From positions 310,001 through 374,000 of the forward strand of contig JAFUIR010000011.1 in the NCBI GenBank assembly GCA_017468395.1: a DNA stretch of 64,000 bases, in the 5' to 3' direction. Below are positions 16,795 to 26,322 of the stretch, in pieces. The notes below the pieces were generated by a model. It was not told the origin of the DNA. It made no database searches and saw only the letters and a program-made list of their open reading frames with translations. The DNA is from Lachnospiraceae bacterium. Lineage in GTDB: Bacteria; Bacillota; Clostridia; Lachnospirales; Lachnospiraceae. Both the position numbers and the translations under genes were made by a program. Each line of letters opens with the position of its first letter. Within the stretch, counting starts at the first letter, position 1.

Positions 16795-19077
16795 ATGTAC
16801 AATATAATAAAAAAATACAAAATATTATTTTTATTACAATTGATATGCATTTTATTGTGCCTGCCCAAGTGCTTTGCGCAGGAAGAACTGGTATATTTTC
16901 AGGATGGGGGAAATATGTCCTATGGTCAGGAAGGTATGCCTTATAAAAGTGAGTTAATATCCTTAAATCCGGGAGTTTATCAGTTTCGGGTAAGGGCTGA
17001 TATTTCAAAGGATGCATCTTTGTACTTGAATGTATGTAGTGAACAGGGTTCTTTCAGAGGGCTGCGCTGCAATGGAGCAAACATGTTTGCAGGGCAGGAG
17101 TACTTGGATTTTGAAGTGTATGTGTTACAAAAAGACGACAGGGTCTATTTGCAGTGTGATTTCAACAAAACGGATTATTCTGCCCTTCAAAGTATGGAAT
17201 TGTACCGGGTAAATTTGGGAGCCCGGATGCTTCTTTTTGTGCTGCTTTTGTTCTTTGCAGCAGTAGATTTTCTGGTGATTTACCGGGAAAATATTTTACA
17301 GGGAAAAGTAAAAGGGGGCGCCCAGAAGGTCTTTTGGATTTTGGCGGCCTCGGTGCTTCTTTCCTATCTTCCCTATACCACAGACTACATGAACATAGGG
17401 GCTGATTCCTGTTTTCATCTGCTTAGAATCGAGGGGTTAAAGGAAACGTTGTTGCAGGGCGGACAATTTCCCGTCCGTGTAGAAAGTTACTGGCTGTATG
17501 ACCACGGCTATGCAAATTCCACATTTTACGGAGATTTGTTTTTGCTGATACCTGCACTGCTTCGGATTATTGGTTTTTCTCTGATGACTTCTTATAAAAT
17601 GTTTGTATTCGCAGTGATGGTGGCAACGGCATGGATTGCCTACTATTCTTTTAAGAGATGTACGGGCAGTGCCAATGCTGCTTTGTTTGGTGCGGTGATT
17701 TATACCCTTGCTCCTTACCGCATTTACAATGTTTACAACAGGGGAGCGGTAGGGGAATATTTGGGAATGATATTTATTCCGCTGGTATTGTGCGGCCTTT
17801 ACGGACTGTACAAAGATGCACCGGACAGTGAGGGCTATAAGAAACATAAAATACCTCTGATAGTCGGCTTTAGTTGTTTATTGCAATCCCATTTGCTGAC
17901 CTGCGAAATGATGGTGGTATTTACGGCGGTGATTTGTCTGGCCTTTTGGAGAAAAACATTCCAAAAGACGACCTTTATGCAACTTTTGCAGGTGGCATTT
18001 GGTTGTCTGCTTTTGAATATTTGGTTCTGGCTGCCCCTATTGTGGATGATGGCCGGGGATTCCTATGTGCTGACAGGTTCGGTTACGGAATCCATTCAGG
18101 AGAGAGGTACTTTGTTTGCGGAACTTTTCCAATTCTTCCCCAACATGGGCGGAGGACAGGAAGGTATGTATCAGGCGGAGCCTTTCCAAGTGGGGATTAC
18201 TGTGACCCTTATGGTATTGTGTGTGTGCCTTGTGATTTTGGGCGGAAAGAAGCGGAGAGAAACAAGTGCAAAGCGCAATTCCCTGGATGGCGATATTTTG
18301 TTCATGGCGGGAATGGAAATTGTGATTTTGCTTATGAGTACCCGTTATTTTCTGTGGGACTTGCTGGGACGGATTCCGGTGCTTGGAGTGATTTTTTCTT
18401 CCATACAGTTCCCCACCAGAATGATGGGAATGGCCAGTGCTCTTGGTGCGTTTTTTGCGGCGTTTTTTATCATATGGGCAAAAGAGGAATTGGAGAACGG
18501 CCTATGGAAACAGGGTGTAGCTTCCAAGTTGTTTGTGGGAATTCAAAGCGTGCTTTTGATTCTGACTATAGGCACATCTGTGTATCATGTGAATGATATT
18601 GTATACCGCAATGATCCGGTGTGGATTTATAATGCAGAAAACATAGGAACGGTCAGTATTGTCTGCGGAGAATATCTGCTGGCAGGTACCCATGAATCCC
18701 AGTATTATTATCATGGTCCCGTGGCGCAGGAAGGGCTGGAATGGTCCAATTATGAAAAGAAAGGTTTGGACATTTGTCTGGATGTCCAAAATAAAACAGA
18801 AACGGAAAAATATTTAGAATTACCTTTAACGGGATATAAAGGATACCGGGTAGAGTGCAGCAAAGACAAGGAGCTGCCCCGCATATCCGATGAACGGGGA
18901 AATCATGGGGATTTGCGAGTTGCAGTGCCCGCCGGATATGAAGGTACACTGGAAGTAAGTTACGAAGGATTTGGATGCTATAGGGTGGCGGAAGTGATTT
19001 CCCTGACCACGATAATAGGTATATGTTTGTATGCAATGTACCATAGGAGGATGCAATGGACAGTAAAGAAAAAATAA
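16795..19077 (+). CDS. YfhO/PTPS-related large membrane protein, long paralogue 2
   Basis: 760 residues with the same order as the 13401 protein: signal anchor (IIKKYKILFLLQLICILL), beta domain with nearly identical blocks (SEQGSFRGLRCNGANMFAGQ), a loop with D-x3-H-x2-R then DHGYANSTFYGD, multiple membrane segments and a C-terminal extracellular domain. ATG 16795 is chosen because the protein then begins like its paralogue. GTG codons at 16768 and 16783 are also in frame, and the ribosome site (GGGAAAG) is weak, so the start is uncertain. It arose by tandem duplication with its short partner. Confidence 0.75.
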   Translation: MYNIIKKYKILFLLQLICILLCLPKCFAQEELVYFQDGGNMSYGQEGMPYKSELISLNPGVYQFRVRADISKDASLYLNVCSEQGSFRGLRCNGANMFAGQEYLDFEVYVLQKDDRVYLQCDFNKTDYSALQSMELYRVNLGARMLLFVLLLFFAAVDFLVIYRENILQGKVKGGAQKVFWILAASVLLSYLPYTTDYMNIGADSCFHLLRIEGLKETLLQGGQFPVRVESYWLYDHGYANSTFYGDLFLLIPALLRIIGFSLMTSYKMFVFAVMVATAWIAYYSFKRCTGSANAALFGAVIYTLAPYRIYNVYNRGAVGEYLGMIFIPLVLCGLYGLYKDAPDSEGYKKHKIPLIVGFSCLLQSHLLTCEMMVVFTAVICLAFWRKTFQKTTFMQLLQVAFGCLLLNIWFWLPLLWMMAGDSYVLTGSVTESIQERGTLFAELFQFFPNMGGGQEGMYQAEPFQVGITVTLMVLCVCLVILGGKKRRETSAKRNSLDGDILFMAGMEIVILLMSTRYFLWDLLGRIPVLGVIFSSIQFPTRMMGMASALGAFFAAFFIIWAKEELENGLWKQGVASKLFVGIQSVLLILTIGTSVYHVNDIVYRNDPVWIYNAENIGTVSIVCGEYLLAGTHESQYYYHGPVAQEGLEWSNYEKKGLDICLDVQNKTETEKYLELPLTGYKGYRVECSKDKELPRISDERGNHGDLRVAVPAGYEGTLEVSYEGFGCYRVAEVISLTTIIGICLYAMYHRRMQWTVKKK

Positions 19078-20033
19078 CTATTTACAGAATCGTGTATATA
19101 GCAATAGGCGTTGTGATTTCCATTCCCCTGGCCTGCGAATATGTAATGAGCGGTGGGGATGTGCTCTTATGGCTTGCAAAGGTGGAGGAACTGTCAGGAA
19201 ATTGGGCGGTGGGACACATTCTTTCCAAGTGGTGGCTTATAGTGCCTGCGTTGCTTAGATGCGCCGGTATGAGTATTACGACGGTGTATCGGATTTATTT
19301 GCTTTTGATAGGAGTTTTGACACTGTTTGGGGCGAAACTCATGTTCCAGCAATTGTTTCAAGAGAAGTTATCCGTGCTTTTCGGAGTGCTTTTTTATGTG
19401 ACCTGTCCTTACCGCCTTTATGTGTGCTATGACAAATCGGATGTTGCGCAAATGATGATATGGCTGCTGGTGCCTTTTGGGGTGTGGGCAGTGACGGGAA
19501 TTTGCCGCAAAGATAGAAAAATCCGGAGTGTGCTTGGGGCAGTGATTTCTTTTGCGGGAATCTGCCTTTTGACAGCGGATGTGCTGAAAGGAAGTTTGGG
19601 CGCGGAAACATTTACTCCGGCTTTGCTTTTGCAGGACGGCTATAATGTGGGGCAGTTCTTTTCTTCCTGGTTTTATTCTGCCGGACATCCGGGGCTTGGA
19701 CTTGGGCTGCTTGGAGCGGTGCTGGTATTATTGTGGCTGCGCTTTACGGACAAAAATGTGAAGATTATGAAAAAATACGGTGTTTGGGCAGTGCTTTCGG
19801 CAGTGATGCTTGTTTTGTCCATGGGTCTGTCTTTTTGCTTTGGATTTGCAAGTATGGCGCTGTGTGTGCTGGGTGCTTGCGGTGTGGAATGGGCTACAAA
19901 AGATGAGAGAACTTTTGTGAAAATTGCAGTTCCCCTAATGATTTTCATGGCAACTATCGGAAATGCCGTTTATATGTGTAATATGTTGGTTTATGCCAGA
20001 ACCCCCATGTACTTGACGGACACTTTGATGTAG
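19056..20033 (+). CDS. Short YfhO-like membrane protein, degenerate DxxxH loop (partner of 16795)
   Basis: 325 residues, about eight membrane segments. MSGGDVLLWLAKVEEL corresponds to the conserved loop of the long proteins, but the histidine is replaced by W39 and the arginine by K42; D35 remains. It lacks the beta domains. ATG 19056 has AGGAGG upstream and overlaps the long gene by 22 bases, almost the same overlap as in the first pair. It is probably a non-catalytic companion. It ends the operon segment before a new promoter. Confidence 0.66.
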   Translation: MDSKEKITIYRIVYIAIGVVISIPLACEYVMSGGDVLLWLAKVEELSGNWAVGHILSKWWLIVPALLRCAGMSITTVYRIYLLLIGVLTLFGAKLMFQQLFQEKLSVLFGVLFYVTCPYRLYVCYDKSDVAQMMIWLLVPFGVWAVTGICRKDRKIRSVLGAVISFAGICLLTADVLKGSLGAETFTPALLLQDGYNVGQFFSSWFYSAGHPGLGLGLLGAVLVLLWLRFTDKNVKIMKKYGVWAVLSAVMLVLSMGLSFCFGFASMALCVLGACGVEWATKDERTFVKIAVPLMIFMATIGNAVYMCNMLVYARTPMYLTDTLM

Positions 20034-20058
20034 AACGTATATTTTTAAGGGATTTCAT

Positions 20059-20087
20059 TTGTTATTTATCTTTGGGAATGTTATAAT
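20059..20087 (+). promoter_or_regulatory. Sigma-A promoter with extended -10, upstream of the GT52-like gene
   Basis: TTGTTA (20059-20064), a 17-base spacer and TATAAT (20082-20087), preceded by TG at 20079-20080 (extended -10). It lies in the 108-base gap before the gene at 20142 and probably drives the run of genes through the pseudaminic-acid cassette. Confidence 0.68.
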
Positions 20088-20141
20088 AAAAAGAGTATGC
20101 CTTTTAGGCAGTTTCCGTAAGGATGGGATAAGGTAGCAAAA

Positions 20142-21212
20142 ATGAAAGAGCGCATTTATGTGTGTCACACTTATTATCATGTGTATGTGACATTTTTAAA
20201 AGAACTGAATCTGCCAAAAGAAAAACAAGGACAAGCTACACTTGTCCTTAGCAGTATGTCTATAGACTTTGAAAAATTGAAAGAGCGTGTGGAGTCCACC
20301 GGGCTTTTTGAGGCAGTGGAAGAGTTTGATGAAAAGCGGGAAGATTTCTTTCCGCAGCTTTCGCAGTATAAAAAGGACCGGGGCAATATTGTATTTAATA
20401 TGTGGTTCCGCATCAAATTCACCAAAATGTTTGCAAAGTTGCAAGAACCCTATATTCCCGTAAATTTTAAGGAATACAAGGACATTTATGTATATTGCGA
20501 TTCGGATCCTATCGGCTATTATCTTAATCAGAACCGCATTCCGTATCATGCATTGGAGGATGGGCTGAATTGCCTGAAAAACTATGATTCCGCCAGATAT
20601 GACAATCGCGGTATGTTTGGGGTTAAAGCCTTCATGTCCGAGAAACTGAATCTGATTTTTATCCAGAACGGTTACGGAAAATATTGCGTGGACATGGAAG
20701 TTAATGATATTTCCCTGCTGAAATACGGGCATCCTAAATATATAGAGCAGTCCAGACAGGCTTTGGTGGAAAATTTAACACAGGAAGATAAAGAACTGAT
20801 TCTCAAGGCTTTTATCCGTGACAGAAAACGTCTGCAAGAGCAAATAGAGGAAAGCGGGCAGGTAGGAGATAAGATTTTGATTTTGACGGACCCGCTATGT
20901 ACATTGGATGTGAGGGAGCGGATTTTCCGGGATATTATTGCCATGTATGAAACAGAGGGGACTATCTTTTTGAAACCCCACCCGCGGGATGTGCTGAATT
21001 ATCGGGAGATGTTTGCAAAGTATCCCCAGTTTGATGCTACTGTGCCCATGGAAATGCTGAATTTCTTTCCGGGGCTTAGGTTTAAAAAAGTGGTGGCTGT
21101 ACTTACGGAAATCAAGGCAATACAGTTTGCGGACGAGGTAGTCAGACTTGGGGAGGACTTTATGGACAAGTATGAAGATCCCCTGATACACAGGCAGAAC
21201 GAGCAAATATAG
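20142..21212 (+). CDS. GT52-like glycosyltransferase (sialyltransferase family), candidate nonulosonic acid transferase
   Basis: 356 residues, soluble. The opening IYVCHTYYHVYVTFL is typical of GT52 proteins, and FLKPHPRDVLNYRE near residue 275 is the K-P-H-P-R motif of GT52 and polysialyltransferase-like GT-B enzymes that use CMP-sugars. ILTDPLCTLD before it also fits. The CMP-pseudaminic-acid genes lie 5 kb downstream in the same direction, so it may transfer that sugar to the glycan. ATG 20142 begins 55 bases after its promoter's -10 element. Family is moderately sure, substrate inferred. Confidence 0.65.
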   Translation: MKERIYVCHTYYHVYVTFLKELNLPKEKQGQATLVLSSMSIDFEKLKERVESTGLFEAVEEFDEKREDFFPQLSQYKKDRGNIVFNMWFRIKFTKMFAKLQEPYIPVNFKEYKDIYVYCDSDPIGYYLNQNRIPYHALEDGLNCLKNYDSARYDNRGMFGVKAFMSEKLNLIFIQNGYGKYCVDMEVNDISLLKYGHPKYIEQSRQALVENLTQEDKELILKAFIRDRKRLQEQIEESGQVGDKILILTDPLCTLDVRERIFRDIIAMYETEGTIFLKPHPRDVLNYREMFAKYPQFDATVPMEMLNFFPGLRFKKVVAVLTEIKAIQFADEVVRLGEDFMDKYEDPLIHRQNEQI

Positions 21213-21232
21213 AGAAAGGCATAGGATTTCAA

Positions 21233-22972
21233 ATGCTGCAGATTATAAAAAAAATTGGTGTTTTGTTAGATAAAAAGCAAAAAAGAACCATGAAGTGGTT
21301 GGTAGTGATGATGATTCTGGGCGCTGCCCTGGAAACTGCCAGTCTCGGTGCACTTATACCGGTCATTCAGGCCATTATGCAGGAGAATGCCATGGAAAGT
21401 AATGCTCTTTTGGCGTGGCTTTATAAGGGGCTTGGCTGTACATCGGAGAATCAGTTTGTTACGATTTTGCTTGTGACGGTAATAGTCCTGTTTGTTGTAA
21501 AAAATATTTACTTGTACTGGCAGCAGAAATTTACTCTTAAATTTGTGTACGGCAACCAGTTTGATACCTCTGAAAAGATGATGAAAAGTTATCTGCGCAA
21601 GAATTATGAGTTTTATTTGAACGCGGATACAGCGGTGGTACAGAGGAATATTACTTCCGATGTGAACAATATGTATGGACTGATTCTGGCACTTCTGACA
21701 CTTGTGTCAGAAGGGATTGTTTTTGTGTGTCTGGCGGCTATGTGTTTTTTCAACGATGCAGTACTTACTGTTTTGATTGCCGGTGTGCTCTGCGTTCTTT
21801 TGCTGGTAATTGAAAAAGTGTTAAAACCTGTTATGCGCAAGGCCGGAGAAGACAACCAGAATTTTTACAGCGGTCTGTTTAAGTGGATTTCCCAGACGGT
21901 GCAGGGTATAAAAGAAGTAAAAATCGCAGGTAAAGAAAAATATTTTGTGGACGAATATGTAAAATGCGGTCACGGATATGTAAATGCGGTGCAGAAATAC
22001 AGTTTATACAATAATATTCCCAGACTGTTAATTGAAGCGGTATGTATCGGATGTCTGCTGGGTTATATTATTTTTATGATGCTGGTAATGGGAGCAAAAC
22101 CGCAGGATATGAGCGATTCCCTGACGGCTTTGGCAGCAGTGGCGCTTCGTTTGCTTCCTTGTGTAAACCGGATTAATAACCAGATTAACAATATCTCCTA
22201 TTTTGAGCCTTTCCTTATGGGAGTCAGTGATACTTTGCAGCAGGACATCGGTAAGGAAAATACGGACATGTCTTTTGCCAAGGAAGAAGAAAAACTGGAA
22301 GTGAAAGAAACTATCCGGTTAGAAGGAATTACTTATGCTTACCCCGGAACGGAAAAACTGATTTTTAATCAGGCGAATATGGAGATTCCCGTGGGAAAAG
22401 CGGTTGGTATTGTGGGAACATCCGGTGCCGGAAAAACTACGGTTGTGGATATTTTGCTGGGACTTTTGAAAACGAAAGAAGGTAAGGTTTATGCAGACGG
22501 CGTAGACGTAGATACCCGCTACAGAGGATGGCTTCGCAATATCGGTTACATTCCTCAGATGATTTTTATGCTGGATGACACCATCCGTAAAAATGTGGCT
22601 TTCGGTGTGCCGGAGGATGAGATTGATGAAAAACGTGTCTGGGAGGTGCTGAAAGAGGCACAGCTGGATGAATTTATCCGCACCCTTCCCGAGGGGCTGG
22701 ATACCGGTATCGGCGAACGTGGTATCAGGTTATCAGGTGGTCAAAGACAACGTATCGGTATCGCAAGGGCGTTGTACAACGACCCGGAAGTTTTGATTTT
22801 GGATGAAGCTACATCTGCTTTGGACAATGATACGGAGGCTGCCATTATGGAATCCATCAATCATTTCCATGGCAAGAAGACTTTGATTATTATCGCCCAT
22901 CGTCTCCAGACTATCGAAAAATGTGACATGGTTTACCGGGTGGAGGACGGAAAGGCTGTTTTGGAAAAATAG
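21233..22972 (+). CDS. ABC exporter, fused membrane and ATPase domains (PglK/MsbA-like flippase)
   Basis: 579 residues. Six membrane segments in the first 330 residues, then an ATPase with Walker A GTSGAGKTT, signature LSGGQRQR, Walker B VLILDEATSALD and the switch histidine in IIAHRLQT. Among half-transporters this layout beside glycosyltransferases fits PglK-like flippases that move lipid-linked oligosaccharides. No peptidase domain is present, so it is not a bacteriocin exporter. It starts 20 bases after the GT52-like gene. The Wzm/Wzt transporter at 55.6-59.5 kb would be a second export route. Confidence 0.82.
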   Translation: MLQIIKKIGVLLDKKQKRTMKWLVVMMILGAALETASLGALIPVIQAIMQENAMESNALLAWLYKGLGCTSENQFVTILLVTVIVLFVVKNIYLYWQQKFTLKFVYGNQFDTSEKMMKSYLRKNYEFYLNADTAVVQRNITSDVNNMYGLILALLTLVSEGIVFVCLAAMCFFNDAVLTVLIAGVLCVLLLVIEKVLKPVMRKAGEDNQNFYSGLFKWISQTVQGIKEVKIAGKEKYFVDEYVKCGHGYVNAVQKYSLYNNIPRLLIEAVCIGCLLGYIIFMMLVMGAKPQDMSDSLTALAAVALRLLPCVNRINNQINNISYFEPFLMGVSDTLQQDIGKENTDMSFAKEEEKLEVKETIRLEGITYAYPGTEKLIFNQANMEIPVGKAVGIVGTSGAGKTTVVDILLGLLKTKEGKVYADGVDVDTRYRGWLRNIGYIPQMIFMLDDTIRKNVAFGVPEDEIDEKRVWEVLKEAQLDEFIRTLPEGLDTGIGERGIRLSGGQRQRIGIARALYNDPEVLILDEATSALDNDTEAAIMESINHFHGKKTLIIIAHRLQTIEKCDMVYRVEDGKAVLEK

Positions 22973-22999
22973 TGGGTAAGTGAAGGAGAAGGAGTGGCT

Positions 23000-24025
23000 A
23001 TGAGACTGAGTATTATTGTACCGGTTTATAATATGGCATCTGACGGGAAACTCAGGTTTTGTCTGGATTCTCTTGTTACACAGACCATTTCGGATTATGA
23101 AATCATCGCTGTGGATGATGGTTCTACCGATGATTCCCCGGCGATTCTTGGGGAGTATCAGGAAAAATATCCTGATAAGTTCAAGGTCATTTATCATGAA
23201 AAAAACAAGCGCCAGGGAGGCGCAAAAAACACCGGATTAAAGGTGGCTGCAGGACAGTGGGTCGGCTTTATAGACAGTGATGACTGGGTAACGCCGGATT
23301 ATTATGAGAAACTGCTGACCAAGGCGGAGCAGACCGGCGCAGACATGGTGGGATGCGATTATACGCTGGTTACGGAACATACCATGGTGCCGGGACAGAA
23401 GGTACAGAATAATACCGCAGACCAGACCGGCGCACTGGATGAGGAAAAACATAAAAAACTGATTCTCCGCTCCGGAAGCATGGTTCTGAAAATTTATAAA
23501 AGAGAAGTTATTACACAAAACCGGCTGGATTTTCCGGAAGGGATTTTTTATGAGGATAATTGTGCAGGGCCTTTATGGTCGTTTTACTTTAACCATTTTG
23601 AAAGGGTGGAAGAGTTCAATTACTTTTATTATCAGCATGCCGTGTCCACGGTTCATCATGTAACGGAAAGCAAATGTTTAGACCGTATGAAGGCGGCAAA
23701 TCTGTTTTATGAGGAATGTGCACAAAGAGGGTTTTTGGAAAAATATTTTGAAGAGATAGAATATCGCTATACGGAACTGCATTTTGTGAACACTTTGTTT
23801 TCTTATATGCTCGGTGCCAAAAAGAAAAAACTGTCCTTTGTGAGAAGACTGAAGACGGAGATAACGCAGCACTTTCCGAAGTTTCAGGAAAATCCTTATT
23901 ATCAAAAACTGACAAATGAAGAAGAAAAACGCATGATAGAAAAGATGATGAAATCAACAGTTTACTTCTTTTATTATTATAGAATGTTGACTATGTATCG
24001 TAGATGGCGGAAGGGAACAAAATGA
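23000..24025 (+). CDS. Glycosyltransferase family 2
   Basis: 341 residues. LSIIVPVYNM, VDDGSTDDSP, RQGGAKNTGL and DSDDWVTPD are complete GT2 motifs. The C-terminal part is rich in aromatic and basic residues, as in capsule and teichoic-acid GT2 enzymes. ATG 23000 (GGAG at 22991-22994) and GTG 22994 (AAGGAG at 22983-22988) are both plausible. Its stop overlaps the next start in an ATGA, so translation is coupled to the long YfhO-like protein. Sugar unknown. Confidence 0.86.
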   Translation: MRLSIIVPVYNMASDGKLRFCLDSLVTQTISDYEIIAVDDGSTDDSPAILGEYQEKYPDKFKVIYHEKNKRQGGAKNTGLKVAAGQWVGFIDSDDWVTPDYYEKLLTKAEQTGADMVGCDYTLVTEHTMVPGQKVQNNTADQTGALDEEKHKKLILRSGSMVLKIYKREVITQNRLDFPEGIFYEDNCAGPLWSFYFNHFERVEEFNYFYYQHAVSTVHHVTESKCLDRMKAANLFYEECAQRGFLEKYFEEIEYRYTELHFVNTLFSYMLGAKKKKLSFVRRLKTEITQHFPKFQENPYYQKLTNEEEKRMIEKMMKSTVYFFYYYRMLTMYRRWRKGTK

Positions 24026-26322
24026 TAGAGGCAGTCAAAAAAGGCGGAATAAAGTGTTGGATAATGCTGGGTATACAGGTGTTCCTACTGCTGCTTTTGG
24101 TAATCGGGCTTTGCGGTAAGAAAGAAGACATCCGCCTGGGTGGGGATTTCTTTATGGGAGCAGGCGTTTTCGATGAAGAAAGCGGAATATGGCACGCAGA
24201 TGCTAACCAAGGCTCTGCGGGACATTTCCTGACTTCCGGCGAATTGCCGGTATCTTCCGGTGTGTACCGGGTACAACTTTTTTACGAGACCGACACGGAT
24301 ATGACAAACCGGTGCTATATTACGGATTCTTCTGCGGCGCACCGGGAAGTGTTCAGTAATGGCGACCATCTATATGCAGGATTGACGTCCACGGACTATG
24401 AAGTATGGGTACTGGACGGAAACGGCTCTTTGAAAATCGAAGTGGAATACGGCGGAAGCGGTAGCCTTTCTGTAAAAGGTGTCAGAATTTATAATACCGG
24501 CGGTTTGGAGTCCATGCTTTTGTTTATGGCGGTTTTGGGGTTTGTGACCATAGATTTGTTGTATGTTTATTGGCAGAATCAAAAGGAAAAAGGATTTTCG
24601 GCTTCGCAGAAGGTGACTATATTGGCGCTGCTTGCTATTATAATCTACTCATCCCTTCCTCTGATGACGGATTACATTATTGCCGGCGGCGATTTGATAT
24701 TCCATTTACTTAGAATTGAAGGAGTAAAAGACGGGCTTCTTGCCGGTCAGTTTCCGGTACGCATTGCCCCCCAGTGGCAAAGAGGGCACGGTTATGCATC
24801 TTCCGTTTTTTATGGAGACACCATGCTTTTTGTGCCGGCGCTTTTGCGGCTTATGGGATTCCCTCTCCAGACAAGTTACAAGTTTTTGCTATTTGTGCTG
24901 AATGTGGGCACATGCCTGATTTCTTATTATGCTTTTAAGAAGATTTTAAATAACAGATATCTTGGTATTATGGGCAGTATGCTTTATACCATGTCTGTTT
25001 ACAGGCTTTTTAAGATTTATCATACTGCGGCATTGGGGGAGGCTATCAGTATAATGTTCCTGCCTCTTTTGGTGGTAGGATTTTATAAAATATTCACCGA
25101 AGATGTAAAGGATAAAAATTACCGGTGGAATTGGATACTTCCGACCATTGGCTTTTGCGGAATGATTCAGTCTCATATTTTGAGTACATACATTGTGGCG
25201 GCGTTTACGGTTTTTTTGTGTCTCCTTTTGTGGAAAAAAGTATTACGCAAAGAAACCTTTTTGGTGCTTACATCAGTGGTGGTATTTTCCGGTTTGATAT
25301 GCGCATGGTTTCTTGTACCTTTTCTAGATTATGTGGGCAGTGGGGAATTTGTAATCAACCATGTTTCTGCCAGAAAAATCCAGTTCAGGGGATTACAGGT
25401 GGCGCAGTTATTTAAGGTCTTTTTTAATGATGGACCAAGCACCATGTTTTTTGATAATGGTATGGTGGGGGCAGAACCTGCAGGTTTGGGTGGTTCCCTG
25501 CTTTTGGGCGGTCTTTTGTTTATCTGCCTGTGGTGTACCGGCGTGACATCTAATTTGGATAAGAAGTTGTTTAAAACCGGTAAAATAGCCCTTTTAGTTG
25601 CCGTGATTTCCATGGTTATGAGCACCCAGGTGTTCCCTTGGGACAGGATTCAGAAGTTGCATCCTGTAACGGCAACTTTGGTCAGCAGTTTACAGTTTAC
25701 AAGCCGTTTTCTGAATATTTCCACTATAGCACTTCTTGTGGTGACGGGGATAGCCGGTGTATGTATTTGGAAAACGGAAAAGATTTTGTGGAAAGGCGGA
25801 TTTGCAGCGGGAATTGCGGTAATGTTCCTGGTTTCCAATGTGTATTTGCTCAATGATATTTGTGATAGCGGTTCTTTCTTTAGGCTGTACAATGTGGGTG
25901 GAATGGGCACCGGATATATCAGCGGTGCAGAATATATTCCCGTGGGAACCGAAGCAGAAAGGCTTACCTATGCAGCCCCCGTTGCCGGGGAAGGTGTATG
26001 GGTGGAAGGTTATGAAAAAGACTATTTATCGGTAGAAATGACTTGTAGAAACGGTTCGCCCAAAGAAAGTTATGTGGATGTCCCCATTTTGTACTACGAA
26101 GGGTATCGGGCACAAACGGATGCAGGACAAGAACTGGAAGTTGGCTACGGAGAAAACAATATTGTCAGAATTTCCATTCCCGCAGGTTTTGAAGGAGGCG
26201 TGTCCATGGGCTTTGTCAGTCCCTGGTACTGGCGCGTGGCGGAAGTGGTTTCGGTGGTGACATTCTTAGCCCTTACGGGAGGCGTAATATGGGCAAAACG
26301 AAAGGAACAAAACCATGAGTAA
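24022..26322 (+). CDS. YfhO/PTPS-related large membrane protein, long paralogue 3
   Basis: 766 residues. Signal anchor, an N-terminal extracellular domain that differs in sequence from those at 13401 and 16795, then the core with GGDLIFHLLRIEG (D-x3-H-x2-R) and GHGYASSVFYGD, about twelve membrane segments, and a C-terminal domain with IPAGFEG as in the other two. ATG 24022 is in an ATGA overlap with the preceding GT2 gene and has GGAAGGGA upstream. It has no short partner; pseF begins eight bases before its stop. This suggests it acts with the pseudaminic-acid branch. Confidence 0.75.
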   Translation: MIEAVKKGGIKCWIMLGIQVFLLLLLVIGLCGKKEDIRLGGDFFMGAGVFDEESGIWHADANQGSAGHFLTSGELPVSSGVYRVQLFYETDTDMTNRCYITDSSAAHREVFSNGDHLYAGLTSTDYEVWVLDGNGSLKIEVEYGGSGSLSVKGVRIYNTGGLESMLLFMAVLGFVTIDLLYVYWQNQKEKGFSASQKVTILALLAIIIYSSLPLMTDYIIAGGDLIFHLLRIEGVKDGLLAGQFPVRIAPQWQRGHGYASSVFYGDTMLFVPALLRLMGFPLQTSYKFLLFVLNVGTCLISYYAFKKILNNRYLGIMGSMLYTMSVYRLFKIYHTAALGEAISIMFLPLLVVGFYKIFTEDVKDKNYRWNWILPTIGFCGMIQSHILSTYIVAAFTVFLCLLLWKKVLRKETFLVLTSVVVFSGLICAWFLVPFLDYVGSGEFVINHVSARKIQFRGLQVAQLFKVFFNDGPSTMFFDNGMVGAEPAGLGGSLLLGGLLFICLWCTGVTSNLDKKLFKTGKIALLVAVISMVMSTQVFPWDRIQKLHPVTATLVSSLQFTSRFLNISTIALLVVTGIAGVCIWKTEKILWKGGFAAGIAVMFLVSNVYLLNDICDSGSFFRLYNVGGMGTGYISGAEYIPVGTEAERLTYAAPVAGEGVWVEGYEKDYLSVEMTCRNGSPKESYVDVPILYYEGYRAQTDAGQELEVGYGENNIVRISIPAGFEGGVSMGFVSPWYWRVAEVVSVVTFLALTGGVIWAKRKEQNHE

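Noticed and set aside
17874-18596. A 240-codon open frame on the plus strand
   Set aside because: It is an out-of-frame shadow inside the long YfhO-like gene at 16795, with no ribosome site and no family motif.
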